Below are positions 54,009 to 64,000 of a DNA stretch of 64,000 nucleotides, piece by piece. The notes under the pieces are model-generated. The model saw only the letters and a program-made list of their open reading frames with translations. It did no database searches and was not told where the DNA came from. Origin of the DNA: Undaria pinnatifida (taxonomy: Eukaryota; Sar; Phaeophyceae; Laminariales; Alariaceae). Position 1 is the first letter of the stretch. Each line of letters opens with the position of its first letter. A program made the translations under genes and the position numbers. The DNA is taken from assembly GCA_012845835.1 (NCBI GenBank), contig JABAKD010000009.1, positions 2,977,324 through 3,041,323 on the forward strand, written 5' to 3'.

Positions 54009-56140
54009 CCCTGGTATAGACGCTTGCTCCGATAGAGGTATCTGTTTTCGTCTTGGATGGTTTCCGATTGACGGGGCTCCTCAGCCCAACATCGTCGGAA
54101 ATGGCGATACTTTTTGCATGGCTCTCGTTGGCCACTCAGGCCATGGGAAATATAGACTAGTCCAGTAGGAGTATGTTTTTCTCGGAATAAGTGTTTGGGA
54201 GAGATCTGAAGTACTATAATTGAGGAACCTTATGGATAAAAATAGTGGTCCACATCTATCGTAGCACGCGGTTTTTTCGACGTCGATGTATTGATATCCA
54301 TAAACATCATATCTTGCACGACAAGGCTTGCTCGATAACTGTTCTGCGCTTTCCGTGTCCCATTGACCATCAGCAGGTGCCGTGTCCGTGGCTCTTGGGT
54401 TGTTTTTTCCCACTCGAGGGCAGCACGAAATTCGAGGATCACTCAGTCAAAGAAAAGGTGGTTGAGGTTTCGGAAAAAAAAAGTCAAGGAGACTACGGTA
54501 TATTTTCGCATGTCCCCAGACGAATGTTCCGGAACTATATCACTCAGACGTACAGACAAACTTTTACCCTTGTTGTTGCCGTACGAAAACCCGACGTATG
54601 TATGAAATACTTTAGAATCATATTTTTAGTTGTTTGCGCAGCACAACAATCATCCTCTGTTTTTCGTGGCGAAGCTTTTCGTTAAACCTGGAAGAGCATG
54701 ATGCAATGCGCGCGTAGCTTTGCTTGAATGTCTCCAAATCATAGAAGCACGTGGACCTAAAAAGGATTCCCGTCGCTGTCTCTGGAAGTGGCCACAAAAT
54801 TTCAAAAGTCGGTCCATTTCAAGCCTTCATCGGGTACGCAACAGAGGTTGCACAATATGCGAAAGTCAGCTTCACAAGTGGTTCTTAGTTGCATGCGGCT
54901 CACCGTTGTTGCGGGTCGCGTAACACCTCATTGCGCCACGCGTATACGCTTGGCGGTCGGTGCACGCCATATCTGACTGGTCGGTGAAACTTCGACGTTC
55001 TCTGTCGAGGCATCTTACGGATGCGGAGGTCGATGGTCCCAGATATGCATCAAACGAGTGTACCTCCCCCCGGTCCTCCCGTAACCACGGTCTCCGATGA
55101 CAAAAAAAAAGTATTTGGGCTCCGGCGCATTCCACGGCTGTACGGTTGCACCCCTTGTCTTGCTGATCTCCTGATATACGGTTTTATTGACTCCACGACG
55201 AAAATCAATTGGAGAAAAATAAAGTGCTCCCCGATGAACAAGGCCACATCTAACAATAGCCGTTATTATAGAAAAGAAGGTGTACATCAAAATGGGATTT
55301 TTGACGGTTTTGAGACCAATCATGGCGTCAGTCAGACAACGTCTCAGCCTAGGAGTTCTACCTTAATCGTAGCAGGCGTCTCTCTGCCACTAGGTAGGTA
55401 CCGTTCCAGCTGTGAACCCTGGATGTCTGCCCATTTCCTTGAAAATAGCTGAGGTCGGCCGTCGTCATGAAAGAAAGCCGAAACCCATCGCAATACAGTA
55501 AGGGCGGCATAATTTCGAAATAGTTCCAACGACAGCATTGCTAACAAAAATGACTGCGAAAACATATGTATGCATCGCTTTTCGTAAGGTATGATACAAA
55601 TAGTAGCGTGATCGAATGCGGCGGACTTGAGAATAATTTAGGTGTGCATTCATTCAGCTCGTAGGATACCCGCTACATATGTGTGGCGTGGGGCACTTTT
55701 TTCTTGCTCAGCTATAGATATAGGACCATATCGCCGCTCACCCCTTAAACGCCGGTATAGAGCGAATCGGGTTCTCACTAACCAGGCAGACACCGGGTTC
55801 ACCAAGCGCGAAGCTCAGTGAGGTGTTGCACCAACCACATGAAGGGCGGGCTCCATCCCATTCACAACCACTGGTCAGGTGGACTTCGGCAAACATTCTG
55901 TACCGTATCCCGTACGGATGTAGTCTTCGAATATATATATTCGTCTTGTGATGTGACTTTTTCCCAACATAAGTAGAATACCATGTAGCTGCCGCGCGTG
56001 TGTCTCACCATATGCACATTACGTGATACCAACACCTCTGCGCTGAGCTGGGATTCTCTAGGTCGCACGTGATGAGACGCGATCTCCATCTCTCGGTTAC
56101 GGGAAAAACATTATAACGAGAACCAATGACGGTACGCTGG
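53720..56140 (-). repeat. R1 repeat body, copy Y
   Basis: Aligns with 1560-3590. Minus-strand frames are better kept here. 55,475-55,400 has PTSAIFKEMGRHPGF, then AGTVPT. 55,370-55,015 is open with RLRRCLTDAMIGLKTVKNPI, VRCGLVHRGALYFSPIDFRR and WNAPEPKYFFFVIGDRGYGR. 54,785-54,620 is open with ETATGILFRSTCFYDLETFK, QSYARIAS and RFNEKLRHEKQRMIVVLRKQ. 54,395-54,250 has RATDTAPADGQWDTESAEQL, then RYDVYGYQYIDVEKTACYDR. Unknown protein(s). Confidence 0.55.
53976..53999. repeat. (TA)n microsatellite
   Basis: Twelve TA units, present in R1 copy Y only. Confidence 0.95.
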
Positions 56141-56149
56141 TTGCGTAGC

Positions 56150-56700
56150 TCACGTAGTGCCAGACTTACTGGTCAAAGCCGTCGTTGCCAATCGACGCCA
56201 ACCCCAGTTAACAAACCCACCACGGGGGAGGGGGGCATGCTCATTTGTTGCTTGCCTCGGTAATTTAACCATTTGCCACGCAACCATTTCAAGACGAAGA
56301 ACGCCGTTCGGACTCCTAACAGGGACACCTCAAGCATTTGGGAGCTTAATTCCCAAATTCGTATACTACACAAAAACCGTTTGCTTGTCCCATCCCCGTT
56401 TTGTTTGGCTGTCTGCGGCCACCATTAAGCTCCTACCATAGTGATCGTTTTCACGCTACGCTATAGTGCATCACACTCTACTTCCATGTCACGTACGTCA
56501 AATTTCCTCATCCCGTCTTCTAACGCATCCCGTTTATCCAGGAATATTTGCCACAGTCTTCTAATGTGTGTGATTTGCATTTTTGTGTCGTGCTCGTGTT
56601 TTGCCACTCGGGCATATATTCGTAGACATGTTGTCCTCCCCCCCCACTACGGAAATCACAGTTTAAGATTTTTCGCGTAGTCCATTGGGCCGTTCGGATG
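56150..56700 (-). pseudogene. Non-LTR (LINE) ORF2 C-terminus, fragment 4
   Basis: On the minus strand: NGPMDYAKNLKL at 56,695-56,660; NMSTNICPSGKT (zinc-binding region, CPCG expected) at about 56,630; KRDALEDGMRKFDVRDM at 56,545-56,490; WWPQTAKQNGDGTSKRFLCS at 56,430-56,370. These match fragment 1 blocks in order. Stops and shifts separate them. A 23-bp tandem duplication containing C-tracts lies upstream near 56,850-56,895. Confidence 0.75.
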
Positions 56701-57189
56701 TGTTTTAATCTTCCAACGTCTTCCTTCAACCCACTGTATATCTATATATGCTTCTCGCCTGTCACCATATTTCTTATCGCTTGCCTTTCCCTTTTTTCTA
56801 TTTGGGCTGTAACTTTCGTCTGGTGCCCACCAAACTTCTTCATTGACAAGATCTCTCCTTTACCCCCCCCTGATCTCTCCTTTACCCCCCCCTCCTACAC
56901 CTTGAAATCACGGGGGGGGTAAACCAATACACACACTCACGCTGTTTACGATAGCCGCAAAACATATCGGCGTAAAATGAATTCCTGGATACGGGGCTCC
57001 TTGGCATAGCATAAAGACAGAGGAACGTCGTCGTTTCTTCCGAACATCAAATTTTCACTACCTAGGCAGATGTTTTGGTCATGGGGGAGCGCTTTTAGTT
57101 TACTAAATATGTTCGTTTCAGTGTGGGGTTCAGAATCGTCATTTAAGGAGCCTTGCAATCGAAATATATATTATTATAATATATATATA

Positions 57190-58910
57190 TACACTTCAGC
57201 TAGCTGTGAGATTAAATATTTCGTCGAAACTCATCTTTGCAAGTTGCATGTGATACTCCGATCGCGCGTATTGCGGGTTGGGTGTCCTAATTAAGGATAT
57301 AGGTCGGCGACCCCCCTCGCAAATGCAGTGAAGCTATCCGGGTCATCAGGATAGTGTTAGGCAGTGTGTTCGCGGAAACCATAAAATCGTTTCTGAGGGG
57401 AACAAAATCTGATAGCTATAAAAGGAAATGCATCCGCTTATCACGTGAATCCTGTAAGTCGAATAACCGGCGAGGGGAGGGCGGAGTTTAGAAGGATGTG
57501 GGGGCTTGATTTTGATAAAATAGGGAGGGCGGAAGGGGGGGAGGGGGGGAGGGACATGTAGGGCAGCGCAATTCGTGCTTGGAAAATATAAATCCTTCTT
57601 GTGGGCGAGGTGGGGGGTGGGGGGGATGTGGCGCGCGGGGGGGGGGGGGGGGTTTAATTGCATAGATGTAAGGGTTTGCTATACGCGTGGTTGTAGGTGT
57701 AGGCGATGGTGCTGGTGGTGGGGAAGGAGAGAGCGTTGGGGGCAGGAGGGGAGGGGGGGAGAAGATAACAGCAGTGGTATGGACGGCTCTAAGAATATAA
57801 CCAGGCGATATATCCAAAACGTGGAAGTGTTTATTACTCTGGCGGATTTCGATATTACGTGGGGCGTCCAAGCGAGAAAGAGCAAAAAAAAAAAAAAAAA
57901 GTGTGGGGGGCGGGGAGAAAAAGGGTTTCAGGTAACGTTAAGGTGCACTCTAGCTATGGGATCTGGGATTTGGTCGACACTGATCTTCGCAACAATGTGT
58001 GTGATCCTCCCATCGCGCGTGTTGATCATATCTGGAGGGGCTTGCTCTACTCGCGGTGCTGGGTCTACGCGATCGTCCGGGGTGTGGGGACGAAGGGGGC
58101 GGGGAAGGGGGAATGAACGAAAACTGCGTCATGGATGGCTTGAAATATATTGCTCATACGTGTTTATTACTCTGGCCGATTCGGATTATAACTGGGGCGT
58201 TTGAACAAACTGGGCGGGGAACAAAAAGGCGGTGGAGGGCGGAGATGAGTTGGAGGTACGGCATGGATGGCATGAAGGACAATGAGATGGTATCAGTTGG
58301 CTGGTTGTGTTTACTACTCTGGTGTTTTAGGTGGGGCGTTTGAACAAGATGGGTCGGGCGGGGGGGGGGGCGGCGGGCATTTCAATATGTGCGCAGAAAC
58401 TATAAACCCTTAATCGGGACGAATCTGACGGTTGTAGCAAACCGACACCGCTTTATATCACCCGCATGGTAATGTGTATAATTCTAGAAGGTTTGATGTG
58501 TATGCAAACCAGTCCTTAGGTATAGTAAACAACGTGTTAAAAGCTTCATAATTTGTTATGGTACATGGATCAAAGTATGCAATATTTCAATCGACAGGTA
58601 CAATCATGTAGATGCCAATATTTCCTGTCAACGCTAATTACTAGAAAGATACACATATTGCCAAGTACAACAGGCGAGGTGATGTGGTCATGCAATGTCA
58701 CCGCCATTGAGAACGAATAGGACAAATGGGAATCGTTAGTGCTTTGGAAGAACGCTTGGTGTACACGCGCTCAATTTCGTTACGTTGTTAGTCATACTTC
58801 GGTTGGCATAGGTTGGCAGGCGATCATGCAGACGGTATGTACGGAATACCCTACGTGATAAGTTGGTAGTAGCGCGGTTAACCGCTGTTTAAACATATCT
58901 GCCTGTAATA
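57190..58910 (+). mobile_element. G-module/M composite, copy f
   Basis: The head (CACTTCAGCTAGCTGTGAGA) follows a TATATATATA run. G-modules continue to about 58,375 with G-tracts at 57,520-57,660 and an A16 run at 57,885-57,900. From 58,440 it matches M copy B (37,060-37,500) and copy c (17,000-17,480) until a TATATATATA stretch near 58,905. No coding frame is preserved. Confidence 0.65.
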
Positions 58911-58970
58911 TATATATATATATGTGTGGGTGCAGAATTAGGTACGGGAGGGAAGGAGACTTCGTACGTA

Positions 58971-59714
58971 TTACAAGGTTCCCCTTCGGGAGGTGGACAC
59001 GTGCCTCCCGGGGGCGACGCAAGTCGAATGACTACAAGTAACTGATGATGATGAAGTATTTTGCAGAAGGTGTTTATCGGAGGGATGCGTAGTGGAAAGA
59101 ATGTGGATAATATAATAAGATATCACAGACTTTTGGAGGAGGAGGGTTGGGATATTGCTGAGGCTCGGTGTGATAAGTTTATTCGAAAGTCCACTCCGTA
59201 TAACTGCGTGGCAGCAACTAATTCTACGTTTGTAGCATATATATGTGTAAGGCTGTGACATGAAGTGGAGATACTCTTCAACACTCGAATATGTAGTAGG
59301 TTGAGATCCAGCGACTTCCACAAGTTCTTGATTTGCTCCAGCTAAGATGCTGTCGTGGAAAGTGTTGAAACCTGATCCTGGGATAACGGTGTACAAATTG
59401 GTTGTGATGTGGGCAATAATATGTGCACGGACGATGTGATGTAAAGCTGGGTTGTTGTGCACACGACGCGAGATACCTCTTAATAAACATGCACCATCAC
59501 CAATCTCGGGAATAATAGACCATTGACCAGAATTGTTATTGTTGCCGCTGTTGTTGTCTTGATCATTTTGGCTGTCTGATGGGTTTGTACTGCTGCTGTC
59601 GCTGCTGTTAGAGGAATCATTGGTGTCAATTTGTTGTTTGTTTTCTGTGTCCAGTATTTTTCCCCGCGTGCTTATACCGATGTTTGTTGCCGATATGGTC
59701 TGTTGTGTGCACAT
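58971..59714 (-). pseudogene. OTU-family cysteine protease, frameshifted at an AT repeat
   Basis: OTU domains are deubiquitinase-type cysteine proteases. The frame starts at ATG 59,714-59,712 with a low-complexity Asn/Ser/Asp leader (residues 28-63). The OTU signature follows: IIPEIGDGACLLRGISRRV, with Asp73 and the catalytic Cys76, then HHIVRAHIIAHI. The conserved block SVEEYLHFMSQPYTY is at residues 144-158. The expected next block is in another frame: ATNVELVAATQLYGVDFRIN (59,240-59,180). The break lies in ATATATATG (59,236-59,245); two AT units fewer would restore phase. The catalytic His region was not found, and the current frame ends in unrelated residues. A TATAAAG-like element lies about 45 bp upstream of the ATG. 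OTU genes occur both in hosts and inside transposons; which applies is unknown. Confidence 0.75.
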
Positions 59715-59956
59715 CGTTACTTTTGCTTGGGTTGTGTTGCTACTTTATATCTCTTTATACAGGTTTCGCTACTGCTGTATGGTAACCACCGTGTCTATTG
59801 TGAGGGAGAACTCACAGTAATAACATAGTTCACGTCGTTGCAGCGGGTACATATACACCGCGCCCGCGTCTAGCAGTGCGGGAAAATTCTCTCGCAAATA
59901 CATTTTGATGCCACCCCGATGTACGTGCGAGGATTAAAGTTCCACCGTGTGAGTAG

Positions 59957-60713
59957 TAGACGTATTTAAGCCTGACGATATGCCTATATTTTAGGCTCTA
60001 AACCAAATTAAGCCCTGTCGTGTTTTAAATGTCTACAAAATAGGTCTATTTTATCGACCTAACGACCACGGCAGACCACGGTGAGATGTGGATTTTCCCA
60101 AAATATGCACTTGGGCACATTTTGGCCCAAGTGCATATTTGAAGCAATTTTCCGAGTATTTTCCAGCAAACAACAGCATTTCAGACGACAAAAGCTCGAG
60201 GAAACATCAGACGGATGCCTACATTTCGAGGGTGGAAATTGAACCGGGTTGAGGGCCAGTCCTGCTGTGCTGCTGTACTGACTGCCACACTGAGGCACAC
60301 CGAAGGCGGCAGACGCCTGCGAGGTATCCTACATATGAAGCGAGTATGGAGTACGAAGCACTCGATGTTTTTGCCAGGCACCAGTTATTTGTTTTGGCCG
60401 TTTGTTCAAGCTCGCACAGCATGAGCAGGCGAGGGTATTTCTCGAAGTTTTCACCCACTCATGTATGTGCTGACTCATGACATAAATCCTCGTCTTGCCA
60501 TCTGCGTCTGGAGTAGTGCAGAAATATCATAGTCTATTTTCAAGTAGTTTGATGTTTCCTCGGCTTTTCTTTTTATGCGTACTGAAAGAGACCACTATTT
60601 CGAGTTTTAGACATATGGTGTTTTTTTTATGCGTTTAAGGTCGAAATATCGAATGGCCTAGCTCTTCCAGTTGGAAGTACTTAAGACCAAACCTCGAGGC
60701 TTAAATACGTCTA
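59957..60713. mobile_element. Foldback/MITE-like element with 17-bp perfect TIRs (757 bp)
   Basis: Termini TAGACGTATTTAAGCCT (59,957-59,973) and its exact complement (60,697-60,713) bound the segment. Inside, AAAAGCTCGAGGAAACATCA (ending at about 60,209) is mirrored at 60,550-60,567, and a perfect 15-bp hairpin lies at 60,101-60,140. Nested inverted arms suggest decayed long TIRs of a foldback or MULE-type MITE. No clear target duplication (flanks GTGAGTAG and GTGTGTGG) and no transposase. Confidence 0.6.
60101..60140. repeat. Perfect 15-bp hairpin
   Basis: AAATATGCACTTGGG and CCCAAGTGCATATTT are separated by a 10-nt loop. It sits within the foldback element. Confidence 0.9.
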
Positions 60714-61049
60714 GTGTGTGGTTGCCCGGGGACAGAAGTGTCTCATACCCCGCAAAATAGAGCCAGTCTCGGCGGCTTTCCGCGGCCATAGCTCGCGCCA
60801 CGGACGTCCCATGAGCCCGGCACACGGCTGATAATATACCGACGGGTAGTCTGATCGCATTGCAGAAGAAAGCACACCAAAAAACTCTGCGCCGGCGGAG
60901 AAAAAGGGACGGACTAGGCAAAAAAATCAAAATGGTACATATGCATACTGTTGGCTATCCCTTTTTTTGTGGACTATTTTTGCGTTTGTTTTGCTGTATG
61001 TGGCATTGCTGTATGTGGCAACGTTTGTGAGTAATCTAACTCTTGAGCT

Positions 61050-61270
61050 CACGGTTCACAATGTCGAACGGAAAACGCAACAACAGCGCCAACCGGCTGA
61101 AATGTGTGACGATTCTCATTGTCTGCCCACAAGTGCCATATTTATGGAACGGCCATCTCCATGGTCAATGAAAGCCGTCCCATTTTCCATGGCACCAATG
61201 CCGGGGACGTGAGAGGTGCATACTGAGATGTTGTCACATGGCATGATTTTCATGTCGCTAACCGCAATGT
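61050..61270 (-). pseudogene. M family minus-strand frame 1, third copy
   Basis: Best-kept copy: DIAVSDMKIMPCDN, ISVCTSHVPGIGAMENGTAF, IDHGDGRSINMALVGRQ, then a stop. The upstream end is cut by an inverted G-module at about 61,275. Confidence 0.5.
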
Positions 61271-61274
61271 CCTG

Positions 61275-61625
61275 ATGCCCCCCCCTTTTTTTGATCAAAA
61301 TCAAGCCCCCACGTCCTTAAAATCTCCGCCCTCCCCTCGCCGGTTATTCGACTTGCAGGATTCACTTGATAAACTGATGCATTTCCTTCCACAGCTGTCA
61401 GATTTTGTCCCCCTCAAAAACGGGTTTCATAGTTTCCGCGCACGACGGCCTAATATCACTCTGTTGACCCTGATAGCTACACTGTATTTGCAAGGGGTGT
61501 CGCCGAGCTACATCCTCAATGAGGACACACAACCCGTAATACGCGCGATCGGAGTATCACACACAGCTTGCAAAGATGAGTTTCTACAAAATGTTCGATC
61601 TCACAGGTGGAATGTACTTTGGTAT
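61275..61625 (-). mobile_element. G-module element, copy g (inverted)
   Basis: C8 then T7 on the plus strand, then the inverse of the G-module head, ending CTCACAGGTGGAATGTACTT near an AT-rich site. In M copies A and B the homologous position (CTGTAGCGCCCC) is uninterrupted, so this is an insertion. The inverted frame NEDTQPVIRAIGVSHTACKD is open. Confidence 0.65.
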
Positions 61626-61664
61626 AAATAATTTTTTTTGGACAACTTGTCCTCTGCATCAGGT

Positions 61665-61870
61665 GTGAGGATATTTTTTCTACTTTTTCAAGCAACCTGT
61701 TGCATTGACATACACTACCTGGCTTGATGTAAAGGAAAGGAACGCCACTCAGCGATCATACAGTACACGCTAGGGCATGTTTACATGAGCATCACTAACA
61801 AGATCGCCAGACATGGACCCGACATGTGCAGGACCACAACACCTCCGAGGACAGAGGGGAGAAAACAGGT
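61665..61870 (-). repeat. Inverted piece of M family (part around 37,860-38,020)
   Basis: Contains CTACCTGGCTTGATGTAAAG, CCACTCAGCGATCATACA and CTAGGGCATGTTTACATGAG, the complement of 37,860-38,020 and of 22,740-22,880. Confidence 0.7.
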
Positions 61871-61999
61871 GCCACGTACTCCATGTTTCTCTTTTCCCAT
61901 ATTTAAAACCCTCACTAAACCTCGCAGATTTGAGGTATGCACTAAGATCGACTAACACGGCAAGTGTGTTTCTGGGTCTAACCACCTTGACAACCTTGG

Positions 62000-63130
62000 T
62001 CCGCCCTTTACTTCCTCCCCGAGTTGGAACGTATTAATCCCCGATTCGTGCGCGGGTTTTTCTCGTGCCTCATCTTGTCATGATTCACTCTTCTTCCTCA
62101 TCGAGTTGGGTAAGCTATCGGGCGCTAACAAATCTTCCAGTCAATATCCTCGTTGTCACACAAACACATTTCGTCCGCATCATTCTACAGGCCTATATCC
62201 TGGCCCAATGCCAAGGCCTAACCCTACCCTCCACACTTGTTACGGTGAAGGTAGCACGAATGGGCTAAACGGTTTTCTAATGAACTGCTTTCTAGCCTTA
62301 AATTGGTCGGAAAATGATTAGGTGCATACGTGGGCCATGTGGGATATTTCATCAGGTAACTACTATGTTTTTTCCCCGATTCGGCTTTGGTACCAATTAT
62401 AAAGCTTCTCTTTCGCGAGGAACCTCGTAAACATATTGGTGTGTCCGTGCCGTAGCATATGTCAACCCTTGTCCCACCTCGATCCACAATATATTTTCTG
62501 CAGTGGTCCCAACCCTTACCCTTGACCTTGAACCTCATTCAATCAGCCCTTGCGAGCATTGGCTCTCCCAGGGGCTTTCACGGATGGGGTGTGGTCGGCT
62601 CGAATTGGATCAGATCGGGTCGGGTCCGGTCCCGTCGGCTGTGGTCGGATCGGGTCAGCCTAGCACGGGTTGGGTCGGGTCTGGGCGACCCATTCCGGCA
62701 ACGGGCTACGGTGGAGATGCACTAATATATTCCAGAGACTCCCGTTATGACCGACACACTACTCTATATTCCACGCCACAAAGAGATTTGGAGACATAAT
62801 ACAAGTGAGATGTATCGGACGAAAAACCGTATGGCCCAGGTTTTCAAAAAGCTATATTTTATCAAGAACAGCATACTGACCATTGTTGGTGGGTCAAGCG
62901 TCAAGAGGCATAGACCCCTTTTCTAAAAAAACTTTTTTAGTTTACCACAAAGTGCTGCCCTTATCGTACGTAGCACGCGCTCTTGAACTGTAAATTTTGA
63001 ACCAAAAAACTGACCTGCCCGCGATTTTCGGATAACATTTGTACCCGACGCGTGAGTCCGGTTATTGCCCGTTAGGCCCCGTGTGAGCTTCGTCTCCGTC
63101 TGGTAAACAGTGTGCAATTCCCATTTTCTT
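62000..63130. repeat. W repeat, copy 2
   Basis: Uninterrupted version of the 10,930-13,100 repeat (see there). Includes a run of GGATCGGGTCGGGTCC-type units at 62,600-62,690. No gene. Confidence 0.55.
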
Positions 63131-63690
63131 CAAAGTTCAAACTAAAGTTCTAACCAAGGTTGACCGCAATATGTCCTGACCCCCATTGATGGCTAGAGGT
63201 TATCATATGGATTTATTGATTGCTTTTCTTTCAGGAAATTTTAGGATGGCGGGCGTTTCATGATTCGGGATTACACTCTGCTATCTTTAATTTGCGATTC
63301 CGGCGGTTATTTGTTTTGTAAGGGAAAGTTTTTTATGTCTCTTGCGGCACTTTAGGTTTTAGTGCTTTAATATTGACGTATCGGGTACCTGGAAATCAAT
63401 CGCTGGCTAGTTCCTTACCTTGGTAACATCGCCACCACAGTATTCGGATGAAATATGTAACCCAGACCGTAGTCGTAGCATGCGTATTACTCATGGCGAA
63501 AAATACCGTCGGTGTTGATGGATGGTATTATTGAAGGAATAGCGCGGTCTACACCACACACGAAATCTGGTTTAGACAACAGAACAAAGTATATTATTTC
63601 CCGACGGCCGTATCCACATTGCTCAGATATGTGAAGGACAAAAAGGGGTTTGTGCGACAATGGGTAATTTATCGGTCGCGAATGAATCTG
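63130..63690. other. Unassigned
   Basis: No feature recognised; probably decayed repeat leading into R1 copy Z. Confidence 0.35.
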
Positions 63691-64000
63691 GTAGTTCAAA
63701 TTATTTTCTTCAGGACGTTGTATGAAGTATCTCGGTTTGAGTGATGTAAGGAGCATCCTCTCGCCATTGTTTGGTATTCTGAGAGGGAATCATCTGGAGC
63801 TACTATTCATCATTATTAACATACACTCCAGCTGTGAGATCGAATATTTTGTCGAAACTCACCTTTTCAAGCTGTGTGATACTCCGATCGCGCGTATTAC
63901 GGGTTGTGTGTCCTCATTGAGGATTTATATCCCTTATCGTTTCGGTTCACCAAAACCTACCCTTTTTGGGAGGAATTATGATGTGCGCACCGAATTTCGG
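63690..64000 (-). repeat. R1 repeat body, copy Z (cut by window end and by an insertion)
   Basis: GGAGCATCCTCTCGCCATTG and TTTCGGTTCACCAAAACCTACC match 1640-1720 and 53,830-53,910. The copy continues past the right edge. A G-module head fragment is inserted at 63,825-63,925. Confidence 0.55.
63825..63925 (+). mobile_element. G-module element, copy h (head only, about 100 bp)
   Basis: CACTCCAGCTGTGAGATCGA through TGTGTCCTCATTGAGGAT, then abruptly R1 sequence. It follows an ATTATTAACATA stretch. A head-only copy shows truncation on the G-rich side. Confidence 0.7.

Noticed and set aside
1-64000. Integrated virus, operon or toxin-antitoxin system
   Set aside because: No capsid, packaging, polymerase or paired small genes were found. 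All polymerase-like sequence belongs to LINE, DIRS or Copia retroelements.

Overview
This is nuclear DNA from a eukaryote. There is no operon-like gene packing, and intact long reading frames are almost confined to one LTR retrotransposon. Spliced-exon signatures and nested transposable elements dominate. The combination of Copia, DIRS-like and LINE elements with small symmetric exons of extracellular beta-helix and LamG-like type would fit a stramenopile, most plausibly a brown alga. That assignment is inference: no rRNA, organelle or taxon-diagnostic gene is present.

Layout. 1-1.56 kb: nothing recognised. 1.56-3.6 kb: an old repeat body (R1) with traces of minus-strand protein, recurring at 53.7-56.1 kb and at the right edge. 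3.76-7.86 kb: two decayed LINE reverse-transcriptase fragments (minus strand), separated by a C-rich (inverted G-rich) module. 7.85-10.7 kb: copy A of a multi-kb family (M), with a G-rich element inserted in it. 10.9-13.1 kb: repeat W (second copy 62.0-63.1 kb) with an internal insertion carrying a possible exon. 15.75-17.97 kb: G-rich plus M composite. 17.97-21.25 kb: broken DIRS-like retroelement (minus strand). 21.6-25 kb: a roughly 280-bp satellite split by a 2.1-kb G-rich/M element. 26.2-26.9 kb: GC-rich broken gene of unknown function. 27.0-34.1 kb: a third LINE fragment split by a young Copia element (27,770-33,567) with 430-bp LTRs and a 5-bp target duplication. 35.0-38.8 kb: M copy B, the most complete. 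40.4-41.4 kb: TA-flanked MITE. 43.7-53.2 kb: mostly unassigned, with weak gene traces. 53.3-56.9 kb: LINE, R1 body, LINE. 57.2-58.9 kb: another G-rich/M copy. 58.97-59.71 kb: OTU-domain gene broken at an AT microsatellite. 59.96-60.71 kb: foldback element. 61.0-64 kb: further rearranged copies of M, W and R1.

The most interesting result is that family M, which looks like non-coding repeat, contains reading frames shared between copies. They look like exons of a secreted modular protein: a Cys-rich segment, a GAV...NTA..GG beta-helix unit on an 81/84-nt exon with AG and GTAAG borders, and a LamG-like strand motif. Every copy in this window is broken. The window therefore reads as a repeat graveyard in which gene fragments, LINEs, DIRS, Copia and MITEs are nested. 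No working pathway is encoded here. Coordinates of decayed features are approximate to tens of bases, because they come from reading and pairwise comparison by eye.
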